This document shows, piece after piece, positions 22,322 through 31,159 of a stretch of DNA of 34,671 nt. Below the pieces are notes generated by a model. It worked only from the letters and a program-made list of their open reading frames with translations, was not told the DNA's origin and ran no database searches. This DNA comes from Pelagicoccus mobilis (GTDB lineage Bacteria; Verrucomicrobiota; Verrucomicrobiia; Opitutales; Opitutaceae): contig NZ_JAENIL010000061.1 of assembly GCF_016595505.1 (NCBI RefSeq), forward strand, positions 1-34,671, written 5' to 3'. Both the position numbers and the translations under genes were made by a program. Positions within the stretch are counted from its first letter, which is position 1; each line of letters starts with the position of its first letter.

Positions 22322-24736
22322 CTATGCTCCGGCGGGTACGGCAGCGCCCATGATGACTTCGATTTGGGAGCCGTCTTTGAGTTTGTCGGTTGGGACGAGG
22401 GTGCCGTCGATGGTTTGGCCGTCTACGGTGAGGCTGGCCACGCCAGTTTCTGCTCCGTCTGGGTTCTTGACCGTGATGTTGATGTTCATGCCACGGAAGA
22501 GGCGGGTTGCTTCGTATCCAGGCCATGAGGACGGTAGGCATGGATCGATGCGAAGCCCTTCGAGTTCGGCTTTGATGCCGAGGATGTAGGCGGTAGATGA
22601 GTAATACGCCCAGGCAGAGGTGCCGGAGAGCCAAGGGAGGCGAGCGGCACCGTGCATCGGGCTGTAGCGTGCGTGTGTGGATTGGCAGTGCACGTATGGC
22701 TCGCTTTGGCGGATCTCAGCTTTGTCGTTGAATTTGGCTGGATTGAAGGCGTTGTAGTACTCGTACGCGGAGTCGCCCTTGCCGAGCATGGCTTCGGCCA
22801 TGACGACCCAACCTTGCGGGTGGTTGAAGATACCTGCGTTTTCCTTGGTGCCTGCGTTGAAGAGGCGCGCGGCCATGATTTCGACCGGCATGGTCTCGAC
22901 TGGAGGCGCGCAGAGTTGGGCTCCGTAGTCGGTGGCGAGGTGCTCTTTGACTGACTCCATACAGATGCGAGCTTGCTCTTCAGTGGCGGCTCCGGAGATG
23001 ACGGCCCAGATCTGTGTATTCAAATAGATGGCACCTTCCTTGGAATCGTGAGTTCCGTAGACTGTACCGTCGTCGGCGATGGCCCAAATGAAGCGATCCT
23101 TTGACCAGCAGGTTTTTTGGATCGCTGCGTCGAGGATCTTTTGCTGGAGAAGTGCCCACTCGGCTTCTTCAGGGAGGTTGAGCTTGTTGGCGATGTCGGC
23201 GTAGACGCCGAGGCCATAGCGGACTTGGAAACCAACGAAGAGGGACTCGCCGTTGTAGCCGAGCTTGAGACAGTCGTTCCAGTCGGCCGCTAGGCCGCAA
23301 GGGATACCGTTGGCTCCGGAGCGTTCGAGGTTGAACTCGAGGGCACGACGGAGGTGACCGAGAACGGTGGCTTCACCTTCGTCGGCGTATGGAAGAACCT
23401 TGTTGTAGAAATCGAGATCACCCGTTTCGCCAACGTAAGCAGGAACTGTATTGAAGAACCAGAGACAGTCGTCGGAACGGAACTCTTCCTTCGGCGGCAT
23501 AGGCGTGTTGCCTGGTTCGTGGTCGAATGGTTTGACGACTGGGAGAGCTCCGCCGTTTGAGAACTGGCCGGTGAGCATGAGCTCGAGGCGCTTGCCGGCT
23601 TCTTCTGGAATTGCTGGGAGAACGGCTATGATGTCCTGAACCGTGTCGCGGAAGCCGAGGCCGTTGCGGTGTCCGCCGTAAACGAAGGACGCGGAGCGTG
23701 ACCACGTGTAGGTGATGAGAGAGTTGTAGGCGTTCCAGACATTGACCATTGAGTCGAAGTCGGCGTCGGGAGTCTTAGCAGTGAGGGCTCCGAGGCGGGA
23801 GTGCCAGAAATCCTTGAGCTTGGCGAATTCCGCGTCGACGCGTTCAAGGCTGCTGAATTCTTCGACGGCGGCCTTACCTTCGATGGAAGCCTTGCCGACG
23901 CCGATCATGACGAGCAGCTCTTTGGATTCGCCCGGTGCGAGCTCGATTTCTGTGCGAAGAGCGGAGCAGGAGTTTTCGCCGTAAGTGGTGGATCCGGTTG
24001 ATTCACCGGACGCGACCACGTCTGGCTTGGCGTAGCTGCCGTAGGTGCCAATGAAGGTTTCGCGTGAGAGATCGTATCCGGTAATTGGTGACCCGAGGAG
24101 GGTGGTCCAGCTGAGCATGGCATTACCGTCGCGCTTGATGGATGCCCAATCGTGCGGAAGGTTGTCATTGACCGCCATTTGAGCGAAACCGTCCTGATAG
24201 GTGGCCTTGCCGATGTACTGGGAGTACTGGAGATTGAATTGGTCCTGGTCGATGTTCCAGTGGTTGGTGAACTCGCAGTAAGTGAAGACGGAGAGTTTAC
24301 GTGGAGCGGAGCCAGTGTTAGTTACTTTGAGTTTCCAGTACTCGAACTTTTGGCCGACCGGGACGAAGTAGAGCGTCTCGGTCTTGATGTCGCTGTATTC
24401 AGATTCTATCGACGTGTAGGCTGTACCGTGGCGGCAGGTGGTCTTGTACTCGTCGAGAGGCTTGCCGACAGGCTGCCAGCTGGTGGACCAGAAGTCGCCA
24501 GATTCTTGGTCGCGGAGGTAGAAGTAGCGGCCGGGCTGGTCCATCGGGACGTTGTTGAAGCGCAGGCGAGTGAAACGGCCTTCGGATGCGGAGCGGAAAA
24601 AAGAGTAGCCGCCGGCATTGTTTGAGATGATGGCTCCGTACTCTGTGGTTCCGAGGTAGTTGGTCCAAGAGCGGGGAGTGTCTGGGCGGGTGATGACGTA
24701 CTCGCGTGCGTCGTCGTCGAAGTGGCCGTATTTCAT
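22322..24736 (-). CDS. GH94-family phosphorylase, divergent paralogue
   Basis: The protein has 804 residues. It has the same fold plan as its downstream neighbour and an almost identical start (YGHFDDDAREYVITRPDTP). Active-site blocks differ: FRDTVQDIIAVLP (362-374), VVKPFDHEPGN (400-410) and AADWNDCLK (483-491, expected acid Asp488). The RDTVQD and VVKPF combination is closer to the cellobionic-acid-type or other non-cellobiose GH94 branches than to classical cellobiose phosphorylase. It should phosphorolyse a related beta-linked saccharide in the cytoplasm. It is first in the leftward operon. Substrate assignment is tentative. Confidence 0.85.
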   Translation of the reverse strand: MKYGHFDDDAREYVITRPDTPRSWTNYLGTTEYGAIISNNAGGYSFFRSASEGRFTRLRFNNVPMDQPGRYFYLRDQESGDFWSTSWQPVGKPLDEYKTTCRHGTAYTSIESEYSDIKTETLYFVPVGQKFEYWKLKVTNTGSAPRKLSVFTYCEFTNHWNIDQDQFNLQYSQYIGKATYQDGFAQMAVNDNLPHDWASIKRDGNAMLSWTTLLGSPITGYDLSRETFIGTYGSYAKPDVVASGESTGSTTYGENSCSALRTEIELAPGESKELLVMIGVGKASIEGKAAVEEFSSLERVDAEFAKLKDFWHSRLGALTAKTPDADFDSMVNVWNAYNSLITYTWSRSASFVYGGHRNGLGFRDTVQDIIAVLPAIPEEAGKRLELMLTGQFSNGGALPVVKPFDHEPGNTPMPPKEEFRSDDCLWFFNTVPAYVGETGDLDFYNKVLPYADEGEATVLGHLRRALEFNLERSGANGIPCGLAADWNDCLKLGYNGESLFVGFQVRYGLGVYADIANKLNLPEEAEWALLQQKILDAAIQKTCWSKDRFIWAIADDGTVYGTHDSKEGAIYLNTQIWAVISGAATEEQARICMESVKEHLATDYGAQLCAPPVETMPVEIMAARLFNAGTKENAGIFNHPQGWVVMAEAMLGKGDSAYEYYNAFNPAKFNDKAEIRQSEPYVHCQSTHARYSPMHGAARLPWLSGTSAWAYYSSTAYILGIKAELEGLRIDPCLPSSWPGYEATRLFRGMNINITVKNPDGAETGVASLTVDGQTIDGTLVPTDKLKDGSQIEVIMGAAVPAGA

Positions 24737-25101
24737 GAAGGTTTTGTGAGGGAGGGTTTGATGCAGGTTTACGCTAGGTACATTGGGTTGAAGAAGATTG
24801 AGCGTAACCCCGCGGATTGAATAACCCCTGCGTGCGGAACGTCAGCCGCTGCCCGGAAGCCGGAGGCGGTTCAGGAGTATGCCCTTACCATGGCACAGAC
24901 ACGATGCTTCTTTCAAGGGGCTGAGGCCGCGTTCATCTGGGAGAGTGGGCTATTAGGGCACTCTTGCTATAGCGCAAATGGGGTTGAGATGCGCTGGATG
25001 AAGTTGGGTTGGGGTGTGTTGCCTCGCGGGGTGCGAGGTGTAACGGCAATGACGGAGCATTGCCCTCCTAGTTGTGGAATAGGTTCCACCCTCCTGGGGG
25101 C
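24737..25101. other. 365-bp non-coding region upstream of the GH94 operon
   Basis: No gene is supported here. GGTTTACGCT (24766-24775) and AGCGTAACC (24801-24809) form a near-perfect inverted repeat about 30-70 bp before the GH94 start, a candidate operator for that operon. A GCGAGG/CCTCGC hairpin lies at 25022-25038. A GTAGGAGGGCAACG-class REP copy lies on the minus strand at 25044-25069, directly beyond the stop of the Rrf2 gene, where both may terminate the nitrate-reductase accessory transcript. Confidence 0.55.
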
Positions 25102-25524
25102 TCAGTTGTGGGCGGTTTCTTTGCTGAAGACGTTGAGCTTGTTGTCTTGGAGGAAGTCGACGAGTTGCTGATCGAGTTCGAGCAACTGGTAGTGGAGCGG
25201 GCAGGGGTCGTCGTTGTTGCACTTGTCTGCTCCGAAGGGGCAGGCGATACGGTCGCCTACTTTTTCAAAATTGGAAACGATGTCTAAAAGGCTGATTTCG
25301 GATGGTGGGCGGGCGAGCCAGTAGCCGCCTTTGGGGCCGGGGGCTCCGTCTACGAGTCCGGCTTGGGAGAGGGCTACGAGGAGCTTGGCGACGATGGGCT
25401 GTGGAAGATTGCGGGCGGAAGCGACGTCGCGTGAGTTCAGGCGGGTATGCCCCTCGTCGTAGACCTCGGCGAGGTGGCTCATGGCCATGATGGCGTTTTG
25501 TGATGTCTTTCCGTATTTAAGCAT
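25102..25524 (-). CDS. Rrf2-family Fe-S transcriptional regulator (NsrR/IscR-like)
   Basis: The protein has 140 residues. The winged helix (about 1-75) ends with the family's GPKGGYWLARPP block. Three cysteines follow in the pattern expected for cluster binding: Cys95, Cys102 and Cys108 (C-x6-C-x5-C). NsrR senses nitric oxide and IscR senses Fe-S status through such clusters. Its ATG overlaps the end of the NrfD-like gene by eight bases, so it is co-transcribed with, and probably regulates, the nitrate-respiration genes. Which signal it senses is inferred; nitric oxide or redox state fits the context. Confidence 0.87.
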   Translation of the reverse strand: MLKYGKTSQNAIMAMSHLAEVYDEGHTRLNSRDVASARNLPQPIVAKLLVALSQAGLVDGAPGPKGGYWLARPPSEISLLDIVSNFEKVGDRIACPFGADKCNNDDPCPLHYQLLELDQQLVDFLQDNKLNVFSKETAHN

Positions 25525-26794
25525 GTTTTTCGGCGTCCTTCTCCAAGGAGACCTCGCCGGAGAAAATCGGCATCGCGACTCGGATCGCTATGGTGTAGAT
25601 CATGAGCCCTGCGGCCCAGATGCCGGCTGTGACGCGCCATTCGATTCCGTTTGGCGTGTACTCGACGATTTCGTGGAGCGTTGATGGAATGAAGCCTGGG
25701 ATAATGAGGCCCATGCCCTTTTCAATCCATATACCTGCAAACGCGAGTCCGCAGGCAAGTATTAGCATAACTGGATGCTGGGTTACGTTCGGCCTCATAA
25801 GCAGGATGGCGGCGAGGATGGTCAGGGCGATGGAACTCCAGATCCAGGGGACGAGGGCGTTGTGGCCGTGCAGGCCGAAGTAGAGGTAGTGGGCGGCGGC
25901 GGTGTGCGAGCCTCCGGTGTAGAATTCGGTGAACACTTCCGAGGCGAGCATGAGCAAGTTGATCAGGATCGTGACACGCATGATGTTGACCAGGATGCGG
26001 ATGGCTCCGTCGCCCACCTTGTAGTCGCTGAGGTAGCGGATCGCTTCGAGGGCGAGAATGATGAATGCCGGCCCGGAAACGAAAGCGGAAGTGAGGAAGC
26101 GAGGGGCGAGCAGGGCGGTGTTCCAGAAGGGGCGTCCGCCGAGTCCTTGGTAGAGGAAGGCGGTCACGGTGTGGATGGAGATGGCCCAGCCGATGGAGAG
26201 AAAGACGACGGGAATGTAGAACTTGGGGTTGGGCCGCTCGCCGCGGTAGCGCTTGTAGAGTAGGTAGCCGCAGATGTGGAGATTGAGGAGGAGGTAGCCG
26301 TTGAGCACGATGACGTCCCAAGTGAGCATGGACACCGGAAAGTGGAATTTTCCGATGCCGGGAAGCATGTGCCAGAATCGGTCTGGGCGTCCTAGGTCCA
26401 CGACTACGAAGCTGATGCACATGACGATGGCGGCGATGGCTAGGAGTTCCCCGATGATGACCACGTCGTGCATGTCGTGATCATGGTAGAGGTAGGCGGG
26501 GATAACCATCATGACGCCCCCGGCGGCGAGGCCGACCATGAAGGTGAAGTTGGCGATGTAGAGGCCCCAGGAGACGTGGTCGGTCATGTTGGTCACGCCC
26601 ATGCCCATGGTGACTTGGGTGGCCCAGGCGTTGAGGCCGACGAGGGCGATGGCGGAGAGTCCGATCATCCAGGCGTAGAAGAGCCAATTGCCCTCGGTCG
26701 CCATGACCATCATGCGCCAGATGAAGCGCGGGTAGCTGTTGAGGTGCCCGGGGATGTGGGGTGAGAGGGCGTTTTCTGGGGCGGGCTTATTCAT
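25517..26794 (-). CDS. NrfD/PsrC-like membrane quinol dehydrogenase subunit
   Basis: The protein has 425 residues with about ten hydrophobic helices. It has the NrfD/HybB-type segments NMTDHVSWGLYIANFTFMVG (about 69-88), FVVVDLGRPDRFWHML and the GGRPFWNTALLAPRFLTSAF block. NrfD-type proteins exchange electrons between the quinone pool and an attached Fe-S subunit. Its ATG overlaps the stop of the ferredoxin-like gene in ATGAATAA, and its own end overlaps the Rrf2 start. With no NapC or NapGH in the locus, it is the likely quinol-oxidising component feeding the nitrate reductase. Confidence 0.88.
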   Translation of the reverse strand: MNKPAPENALSPHIPGHLNSYPRFIWRMMVMATEGNWLFYAWMIGLSAIALVGLNAWATQVTMGMGVTNMTDHVSWGLYIANFTFMVGLAAGGVMMVIPAYLYHDHDMHDVVIIGELLAIAAIVMCISFVVVDLGRPDRFWHMLPGIGKFHFPVSMLTWDVIVLNGYLLLNLHICGYLLYKRYRGERPNPKFYIPVVFLSIGWAISIHTVTAFLYQGLGGRPFWNTALLAPRFLTSAFVSGPAFIILALEAIRYLSDYKVGDGAIRILVNIMRVTILINLLMLASEVFTEFYTGGSHTAAAHYLYFGLHGHNALVPWIWSSIALTILAAILLMRPNVTQHPVMLILACGLAFAGIWIEKGMGLIIPGFIPSTLHEIVEYTPNGIEWRVTAGIWAAGLMIYTIAIRVAMPIFSGEVSLEKDAEKHA

Positions 26795-27707
26795 CGAAGA
26801 AGTAGTAGAAGCTTGGTTTGGTGCCGAGTTCCTCCTTCAGCACGAAGACGCGTTTGTTTTCCAGGACCCAGCGGATCTCGGATTCGGGATCGAGAAGGTT
26901 GCCGAAAACGCGCGAGCCGGTTGGGCAGGCCTCGAGGCAGGCGGGGAGTTTGCCTTCGCGAGTCTTGTGCATGCAGAAGGTGCATTTCTCCATGACGCCT
27001 TGCGGGCGGATACGGTTGGAGAGGTAGCCCTGCACGGGGTTGATTTCTTCTTTGGGAATCTCCGGTTTGGTCCAGTTGAAGCGGCGGGCGTGGTAGGGGC
27101 AGGCCGCTTCGCAGTAGCGGCATCCGATGCACCAGTTGTAGTCTACCGCGACGATGCCGTCCTTTTCTTTCCAGGTGGCTTCCACCGGGCAGACGTCCAC
27201 GCAGGGCGGGTTGTCGCACTGCTGGCATTGCACCGGCATGTAGAACGAGTCCGACTTGGGGACGGGGCCCTTGTAGTCGACTTTTCCGTGCTCGATATCG
27301 AGGGAGCCCTTTTTCATTTCGAGCACGCGGATATAGGAGTTGCCGCTGGCTCGGTCGTGATTGTTTTCGTAGTGGCAGGCTTGGGCGCACTTGCGGCAGC
27401 CCACGCAGATGGATAGGTTGAGGGCGTAGCCGAATTTCACGCCCAGCTGGGCCTTGGTGTCGGTTATTTGAACGTCGGCGCCGTAGTCCTTTTTGGCATC
27501 TTCCTCGAGTCGCTTGATGACTTTCTGCATCTGCTCGGGCTTGAGCTCGGTGTAGTGTTTCTGGAGGAATTCGTCGATGGACTGGTCGGCTGCCCAGCTG
27601 GCGAGGGGAGCGATGGCTTTGGCGAATGCGGCGGCTCCGAGGGTTGCCCCGATGCCTTTGACGACGGTGCGGCGACTGATGCCGGAGGATTTATTCTCTT
27701 CTGTCAT
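26787..27707 (-). CDS. Tat-exported four-cluster ferredoxin-like subunit (DsrO/NrfC type)
   Basis: The protein has 306 residues. A twin-arginine signal (SRRTVVKG at 11-18 followed by an Ala-rich stretch) predicts export in a folded state. Four cysteine groups follow: CVGCRKCAQACH, CQQCDNPPCVDVCP, CIGCRYCEAACP and CTFCMHKTREGK...CLEACP. Together they bind up to four [4Fe-4S] clusters, as in NrfC, DsrO and PsrB. It is the natural electron partner of the NrfD-like protein encoded next and should pass electrons to the tetraheme cytochrome. The gene starts nine bases after the cytochrome gene ends. Confidence 0.9.
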   Translation of the reverse strand: MTEENKSSGISRRTVVKGIGATLGAAAFAKAIAPLASWAADQSIDEFLQKHYTELKPEQMQKVIKRLEEDAKKDYGADVQITDTKAQLGVKFGYALNLSICVGCRKCAQACHYENNHDRASGNSYIRVLEMKKGSLDIEHGKVDYKGPVPKSDSFYMPVQCQQCDNPPCVDVCPVEATWKEKDGIVAVDYNWCIGCRYCEAACPYHARRFNWTKPEIPKEEINPVQGYLSNRIRPQGVMEKCTFCMHKTREGKLPACLEACPTGSRVFGNLLDPESEIRWVLENKRVFVLKEELGTKPSFYYFFDE

Positions 27708-27716
27708 GGCGTCGGT

Positions 27717-28358
27717 TTAGTGAGGGTGTCCTTGTTTTTGTTTGATCAGCTCGATGTCCTTCGGAGGAAAAACGGGGATGAGCTGAGGGTAGGCAGGGGC
27801 ATGCGGGTCGTGGCAGACGTTGCACGCATTGCGGGTGCGGGGGCCGCGGCTGAGATCCCAGTATCCGTTCATACCGCCGTGGGAGCCGTTGGTATAGTCG
27901 CGGAACTGAGGGCCGTGGCACTGGGCGCAGAGCTGCATGGTGTTTTCGAAAGAGACGGCGGAACCGTCGGCGAGACGGAGGGTGTCGTAGTTGTCTGCGT
28001 TGTGGCAGCTGAGGCAGGATAGCGAGCCGTGCTGCTTTTTCAGGCCTTGGTGAAATTCGTCGAGGTCTTCGGGGAGTTTCTGGTCGGTCTGCGGAGAGCG
28101 AGTGGTGTGGCAGGTCGTGCAGGCGACTTCGGTCTGGCGACCGGACTTCGAGAGGTCGGCGAGCACGGTGGGGGTGGCGGGGGTGCCTTGGATGGTGACC
28201 TCGTGCCTGATGCTCTTATCTAGAGTGACCTCTATGTTGGCGGGAGCGGAGGCTTCTTGGAAGGAGGCGAAGGATCGTTGGTAGATCCACCAACCGCTAG
28301 CGAACACGATGGCAACAGCGACGATGGTAGCCGGGGCAATGAGGGGTGAGGCTTTCAT
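27717..28358 (-). CDS. Membrane-anchored tetraheme cytochrome c
   Basis: The protein has 213 residues. An uncleaved-type N-terminal hydrophobic segment (about 8-27) anchors a periplasmic domain. Four CxxCH sites are visible: CTTCH (80-84), CLSCH (115-119), CAQCH (144-148) and CNVCH (179-183). Additional histidines can serve as distal ligands. It is the first gene of the leftward operon, diverging from napD. It probably carries electrons from the NrfD/Fe-S module to NapB or other periplasmic acceptors. It is not a NapC-type NirT cytochrome by visible sequence. Confidence 0.87.
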   Translation of the reverse strand: MKASPLIAPATIVAVAIVFASGWWIYQRSFASFQEASAPANIEVTLDKSIRHEVTIQGTPATPTVLADLSKSGRQTEVACTTCHTTRSPQTDQKLPEDLDEFHQGLKKQHGSLSCLSCHNADNYDTLRLADGSAVSFENTMQLCAQCHGPQFRDYTNGSHGGMNGYWDLSRGPRTRNACNVCHDPHAPAYPQLIPVFPPKDIELIKQKQGHPH

Positions 28359-28453
28359 CTTCTAGGGACCTTGCTAATCCTAGGAGGTTTAATCAAGATA
28401 AAAAGGTATTTAAATATTGAACTCTCTGAAAAAACCGTCATGAATCGGAGACA
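28359..28453. promoter_or_regulatory. Divergent promoter region of the two nitrate-respiration operons
   Basis: The 95-bp AT-rich region separates the leftward cytochrome/Fe-S/NrfD/Rrf2 operon from the rightward nap operon. It holds CCTAGG (28379-28384) and the palindrome TATTTAAATA (28407-28416), either of which could be part of promoter or Rrf2 binding sites. A half FNR-like ATCAA is present without a matching partner, so FNR control is not supported. GGAG at 28447-28450 serves napD. Confidence 0.6.
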
Positions 28454-28708
28454 ATGAGCAATCCTCGCCCATGGCATACCCCTTTGAGCAGCCTGGTGGT
28501 CACACTTTCGCAAGATGTGGAGCTAGCTGCGGACGCGGAGCGTGTCATACGCGAGCACAAGTCGATTTCTACTGCACCCCGCGAAGGGATTTACCTTCCA
28601 GTCCTCATCGAACACGTCGATGCCCGCCCCCTTCACGACTGGTTGGAAGCTCTCGCGGGAGTGCAGCAAGTCGACGTTGCTTTCGTTTCGACTGAAACCC
28701 CTCGTTAA
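28454..28708 (+). CDS. napD: NapD chaperone for NapA maturation
   Basis: The protein has 84 residues. NapD-like features are an N-terminal SSLVVTL strand, a central EGIYLPVLIEH segment and a C-terminal LEALAGVQQVDVAFV segment of the ferredoxin-like fold. NapD binds the Tat signal peptide of NapA and holds back export until the molybdenum cofactor is in place. It is the first gene of the rightward operon and ends 12 bases before napA, as expected. Confidence 0.82.
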   Translation: MSNPRPWHTPLSSLVVTLSQDVELAADAERVIREHKSISTAPREGIYLPVLIEHVDARPLHDWLEALAGVQQVDVAFVSTETPR

Positions 28709-28720
28709 CCCCATGCCCCT

Positions 28721-31156
28721 ATGAGCTTAGACCGTCGTCACTTCCTAAAGAAAACAGCCATGGCTGCTGCGGTTGCCGCCGCCCAGCAACGCGCGTTTGG
28801 CAAATACGAAAATACGGAACTGGATGCCACGACCGCGGCGGATGGCCTCAAATGGGACAAGGCTCCGTGCCGTTTTTGCGGAACGGGATGTCACGTGCGC
28901 GTGGGAGTTAAGGACGACAAGGTGGTCGCCATTCAGGGTGAGCAGTTGGCGGATGTGAACAAAGGCTTGCTTTGCGTGAAGGGCTACCATGTGGGCGGAA
29001 TCCTGTACGGTAAAGATCGTCTCACTCAGCCTCTCCTTCGAAAGAACGGGAAGCTGGTTCCAATTAGCTGGGATGAAGCTATCGATGTAGTGGCTCAGCG
29101 GATATACGACAAGCCGGATGAATTCGCAATATATGGTAGTGGTCAGTGGACCATTCCCGAGGGCTATGTGGCGCAAAAGTTCATCAAGGGTGGCTTGTCG
29201 AACAATCACATCGACCCGAACGCGCGTCTCTGCATGGCGTCTGCGGTTACTGGATACCTTTCTACCCATGGTGTGGATGAGCCTGCGGGTTGCTATGACG
29301 ATCTTGATAAGTGCGATGTTATGATCATGTGGGGCAACAATCCTGCTGAGATGCATCCGGTTTTGTTTTCGCGGGTGATTGATCGTCGCTCGAAGGGCGA
29401 GGAAGTGATGCTGATCGACATCGGAACACGTCGAACACGTACCACTGAATACAGCGACGAATATCTTGAGTTCAAGCCGCACAGCGATCTCGCGATCGCC
29501 AACGGTATCGCTCACTTGCTGATCAAGAATGGAACCTACGACAAGTCTTTCGTAGAGCGTTTCTGTAATTTCAGAAAGGATACGGATACGCCTTCTCTCT
29601 TTGGTCAACCGAGCACCTTTGAAGAGTATTCGAAACTGCTCGAGCCTTATACTCCGGAGTATGTGGAGGAGCTCTCGGGAGTGTCTGCGGAGAAGATCCG
29701 CATGCTAGGCGAACTTTTTGGCCGGAGGGATATCCGCATTACCAGCCTTTGGTGCATGGGGGTGAACCAACATACGCGCGGCACCAACATGAATCGTCTG
29801 CTGCACGGCATCCACATGCTCAGCGGGCACTTTGGCAAGCCAGGCGACGCGCCAACGAGTTTGACCGGGCAGCCTTCCGCTTGTGGCACCGCTCGCGAGG
29901 TCGGTACCTTGGCCCACGCTTTGCCAGGAGGTCGTATCGTGGCGAAGGAACCGCATCGCAAGGATTGCGAACGCATTTGGAATCTCCCGGAGGGGCGGAT
30001 CAATGCGAAGCCAGGCTACCACACCGTGAAGATGTGGGAGCAGTTCTGCACCTCAACTGAAGAAGGTGGAGATGTATCCACGATATGGGTTCAAGTCACC
30101 AATCCGGGGCATACGCTTCCGAATCTCAAGAAGCACTTTACCAATAAGGAAGGTCTGAAGGACAAGTTTCTGATCGTCTCCGAGGTTTATCCGACTGCCA
30201 GCACGAAGCTAGCGGATCTCGTATTGCCTGCGGCGATGTGGGTGGAAAAGAATGGCATCTATGGCAATAGCGAGCGCCGGACGCAGCAGTGGTTCAAGAT
30301 GGTGAACCCACCGGGCGAGGCTCGTGATGATTGTTGGATGACGATCGCGGTGGCGCGTCGCCTCTTCGAGATGGGCCACCCGGGAATGAAGGACAAGGAT
30401 GGCGGGTTCATCTTCGAGCTGAAGGATGATTCTGGAGCGGAAGTTCCTGTTTGGGAGTGGGAGCGCTACTACGATGTCAACGTCGACAAGCAGCTTTACG
30501 AAGAGTATCGAGAGTTCACTTACATGAAGCACAAGGACGTGGCTCCCTACGACGAGCTCGTCAAGGCTCGCGGTTTACGTTGGCCGGTGGTGCAGCGTGC
30601 AAACGGAAAGTGGGAGGAGACGCCGTTCCGGTTCATGGAGTTCAGCGACTCTTATGTGGAAAAAGGCAAGGAGCTGCAGTTCTACCATTCGGTGACGGGC
30701 GACGATAAGGCTTTGATTTGGTTCTGTCCCTATGACCCGCCAGCGGAAGCGCCGGATCAGGACTATCCGATGTGGCTCAGCACGGGCCGTGTGCTGGAGC
30801 ACTGGCATACGGGGACCATGACGCGGCGCATTCCTCAGCTGCGCAACGCGATGCCGCATGCTTATGTGGAGATGCATCCGGAGGATGCGGCCGAGAAGGG
30901 TCTGGCAAACGGGGATTTGGCTGTGATCGAGACCCGTCGCGGAAAGATCGAGATGCCGGTATGGCTTAATGGTCGAGGCCGACCGCCGAGGGGGACTGTG
31001 TTCGTGCCGTTTTTCGACGAGAATCTGCTGATAAACGACATCACCCTAGGCGAGATTGATCCGATCTCGAAGGAGCCGGATTACAAGAAGTGCGCGGCGA
31101 CTGTTTACAAGCGTCCGTCTGGCAAGCCTGCTCCTGCCCTCGACCCAACCCGATAG
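28721..31156 (+). CDS. napA: Periplasmic nitrate reductase catalytic subunit NapA
   Basis: The protein has 811 residues. A Tat signal is visible (RRHFLKK at 5-11). The [4Fe-4S] site is Cys50, Cys53, Cys57 and Cys85, with Lys87 in the position of the conserved electron-conduit lysine. Cys171 in ARLCMASAVTGY is the expected molybdenum ligand of periplasmic Nap-type enzymes. Late blocks such as STGRVLEHWHTGTMTRR bind the bis-MGD cofactor. The enzyme reduces nitrate to nitrite in the periplasm. No strong ribosome binding site precedes the ATG. Length matches the family. Confidence 0.95.
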   Translation: MSLDRRHFLKKTAMAAAVAAAQQRAFGKYENTELDATTAADGLKWDKAPCRFCGTGCHVRVGVKDDKVVAIQGEQLADVNKGLLCVKGYHVGGILYGKDRLTQPLLRKNGKLVPISWDEAIDVVAQRIYDKPDEFAIYGSGQWTIPEGYVAQKFIKGGLSNNHIDPNARLCMASAVTGYLSTHGVDEPAGCYDDLDKCDVMIMWGNNPAEMHPVLFSRVIDRRSKGEEVMLIDIGTRRTRTTEYSDEYLEFKPHSDLAIANGIAHLLIKNGTYDKSFVERFCNFRKDTDTPSLFGQPSTFEEYSKLLEPYTPEYVEELSGVSAEKIRMLGELFGRRDIRITSLWCMGVNQHTRGTNMNRLLHGIHMLSGHFGKPGDAPTSLTGQPSACGTAREVGTLAHALPGGRIVAKEPHRKDCERIWNLPEGRINAKPGYHTVKMWEQFCTSTEEGGDVSTIWVQVTNPGHTLPNLKKHFTNKEGLKDKFLIVSEVYPTASTKLADLVLPAAMWVEKNGIYGNSERRTQQWFKMVNPPGEARDDCWMTIAVARRLFEMGHPGMKDKDGGFIFELKDDSGAEVPVWEWERYYDVNVDKQLYEEYREFTYMKHKDVAPYDELVKARGLRWPVVQRANGKWEETPFRFMEFSDSYVEKGKELQFYHSVTGDDKALIWFCPYDPPAEAPDQDYPMWLSTGRVLEHWHTGTMTRRIPQLRNAMPHAYVEMHPEDAAEKGLANGDLAVIETRRGKIEMPVWLNGRGRPPRGTVFVPFFDENLLINDITLGEIDPISKEPDYKKCAATVYKRPSGKPAPALDPTR

Positions 31157-31159
31157 GCC

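Noticed and set aside
22224-22634. Minus-strand frame ending in a Ser/Lys/Glu-rich tail across the GH94 gap
   Set aside because: It is out of frame with the GH94 gene for most of its length, and its tail is the translation of the purine/pyrimidine hairpin.
28380-28420. FNR box in the divergent nitrate promoter
   Set aside because: Only one half-site (ATCAA) is present, with no TTGAT partner at the right spacing.
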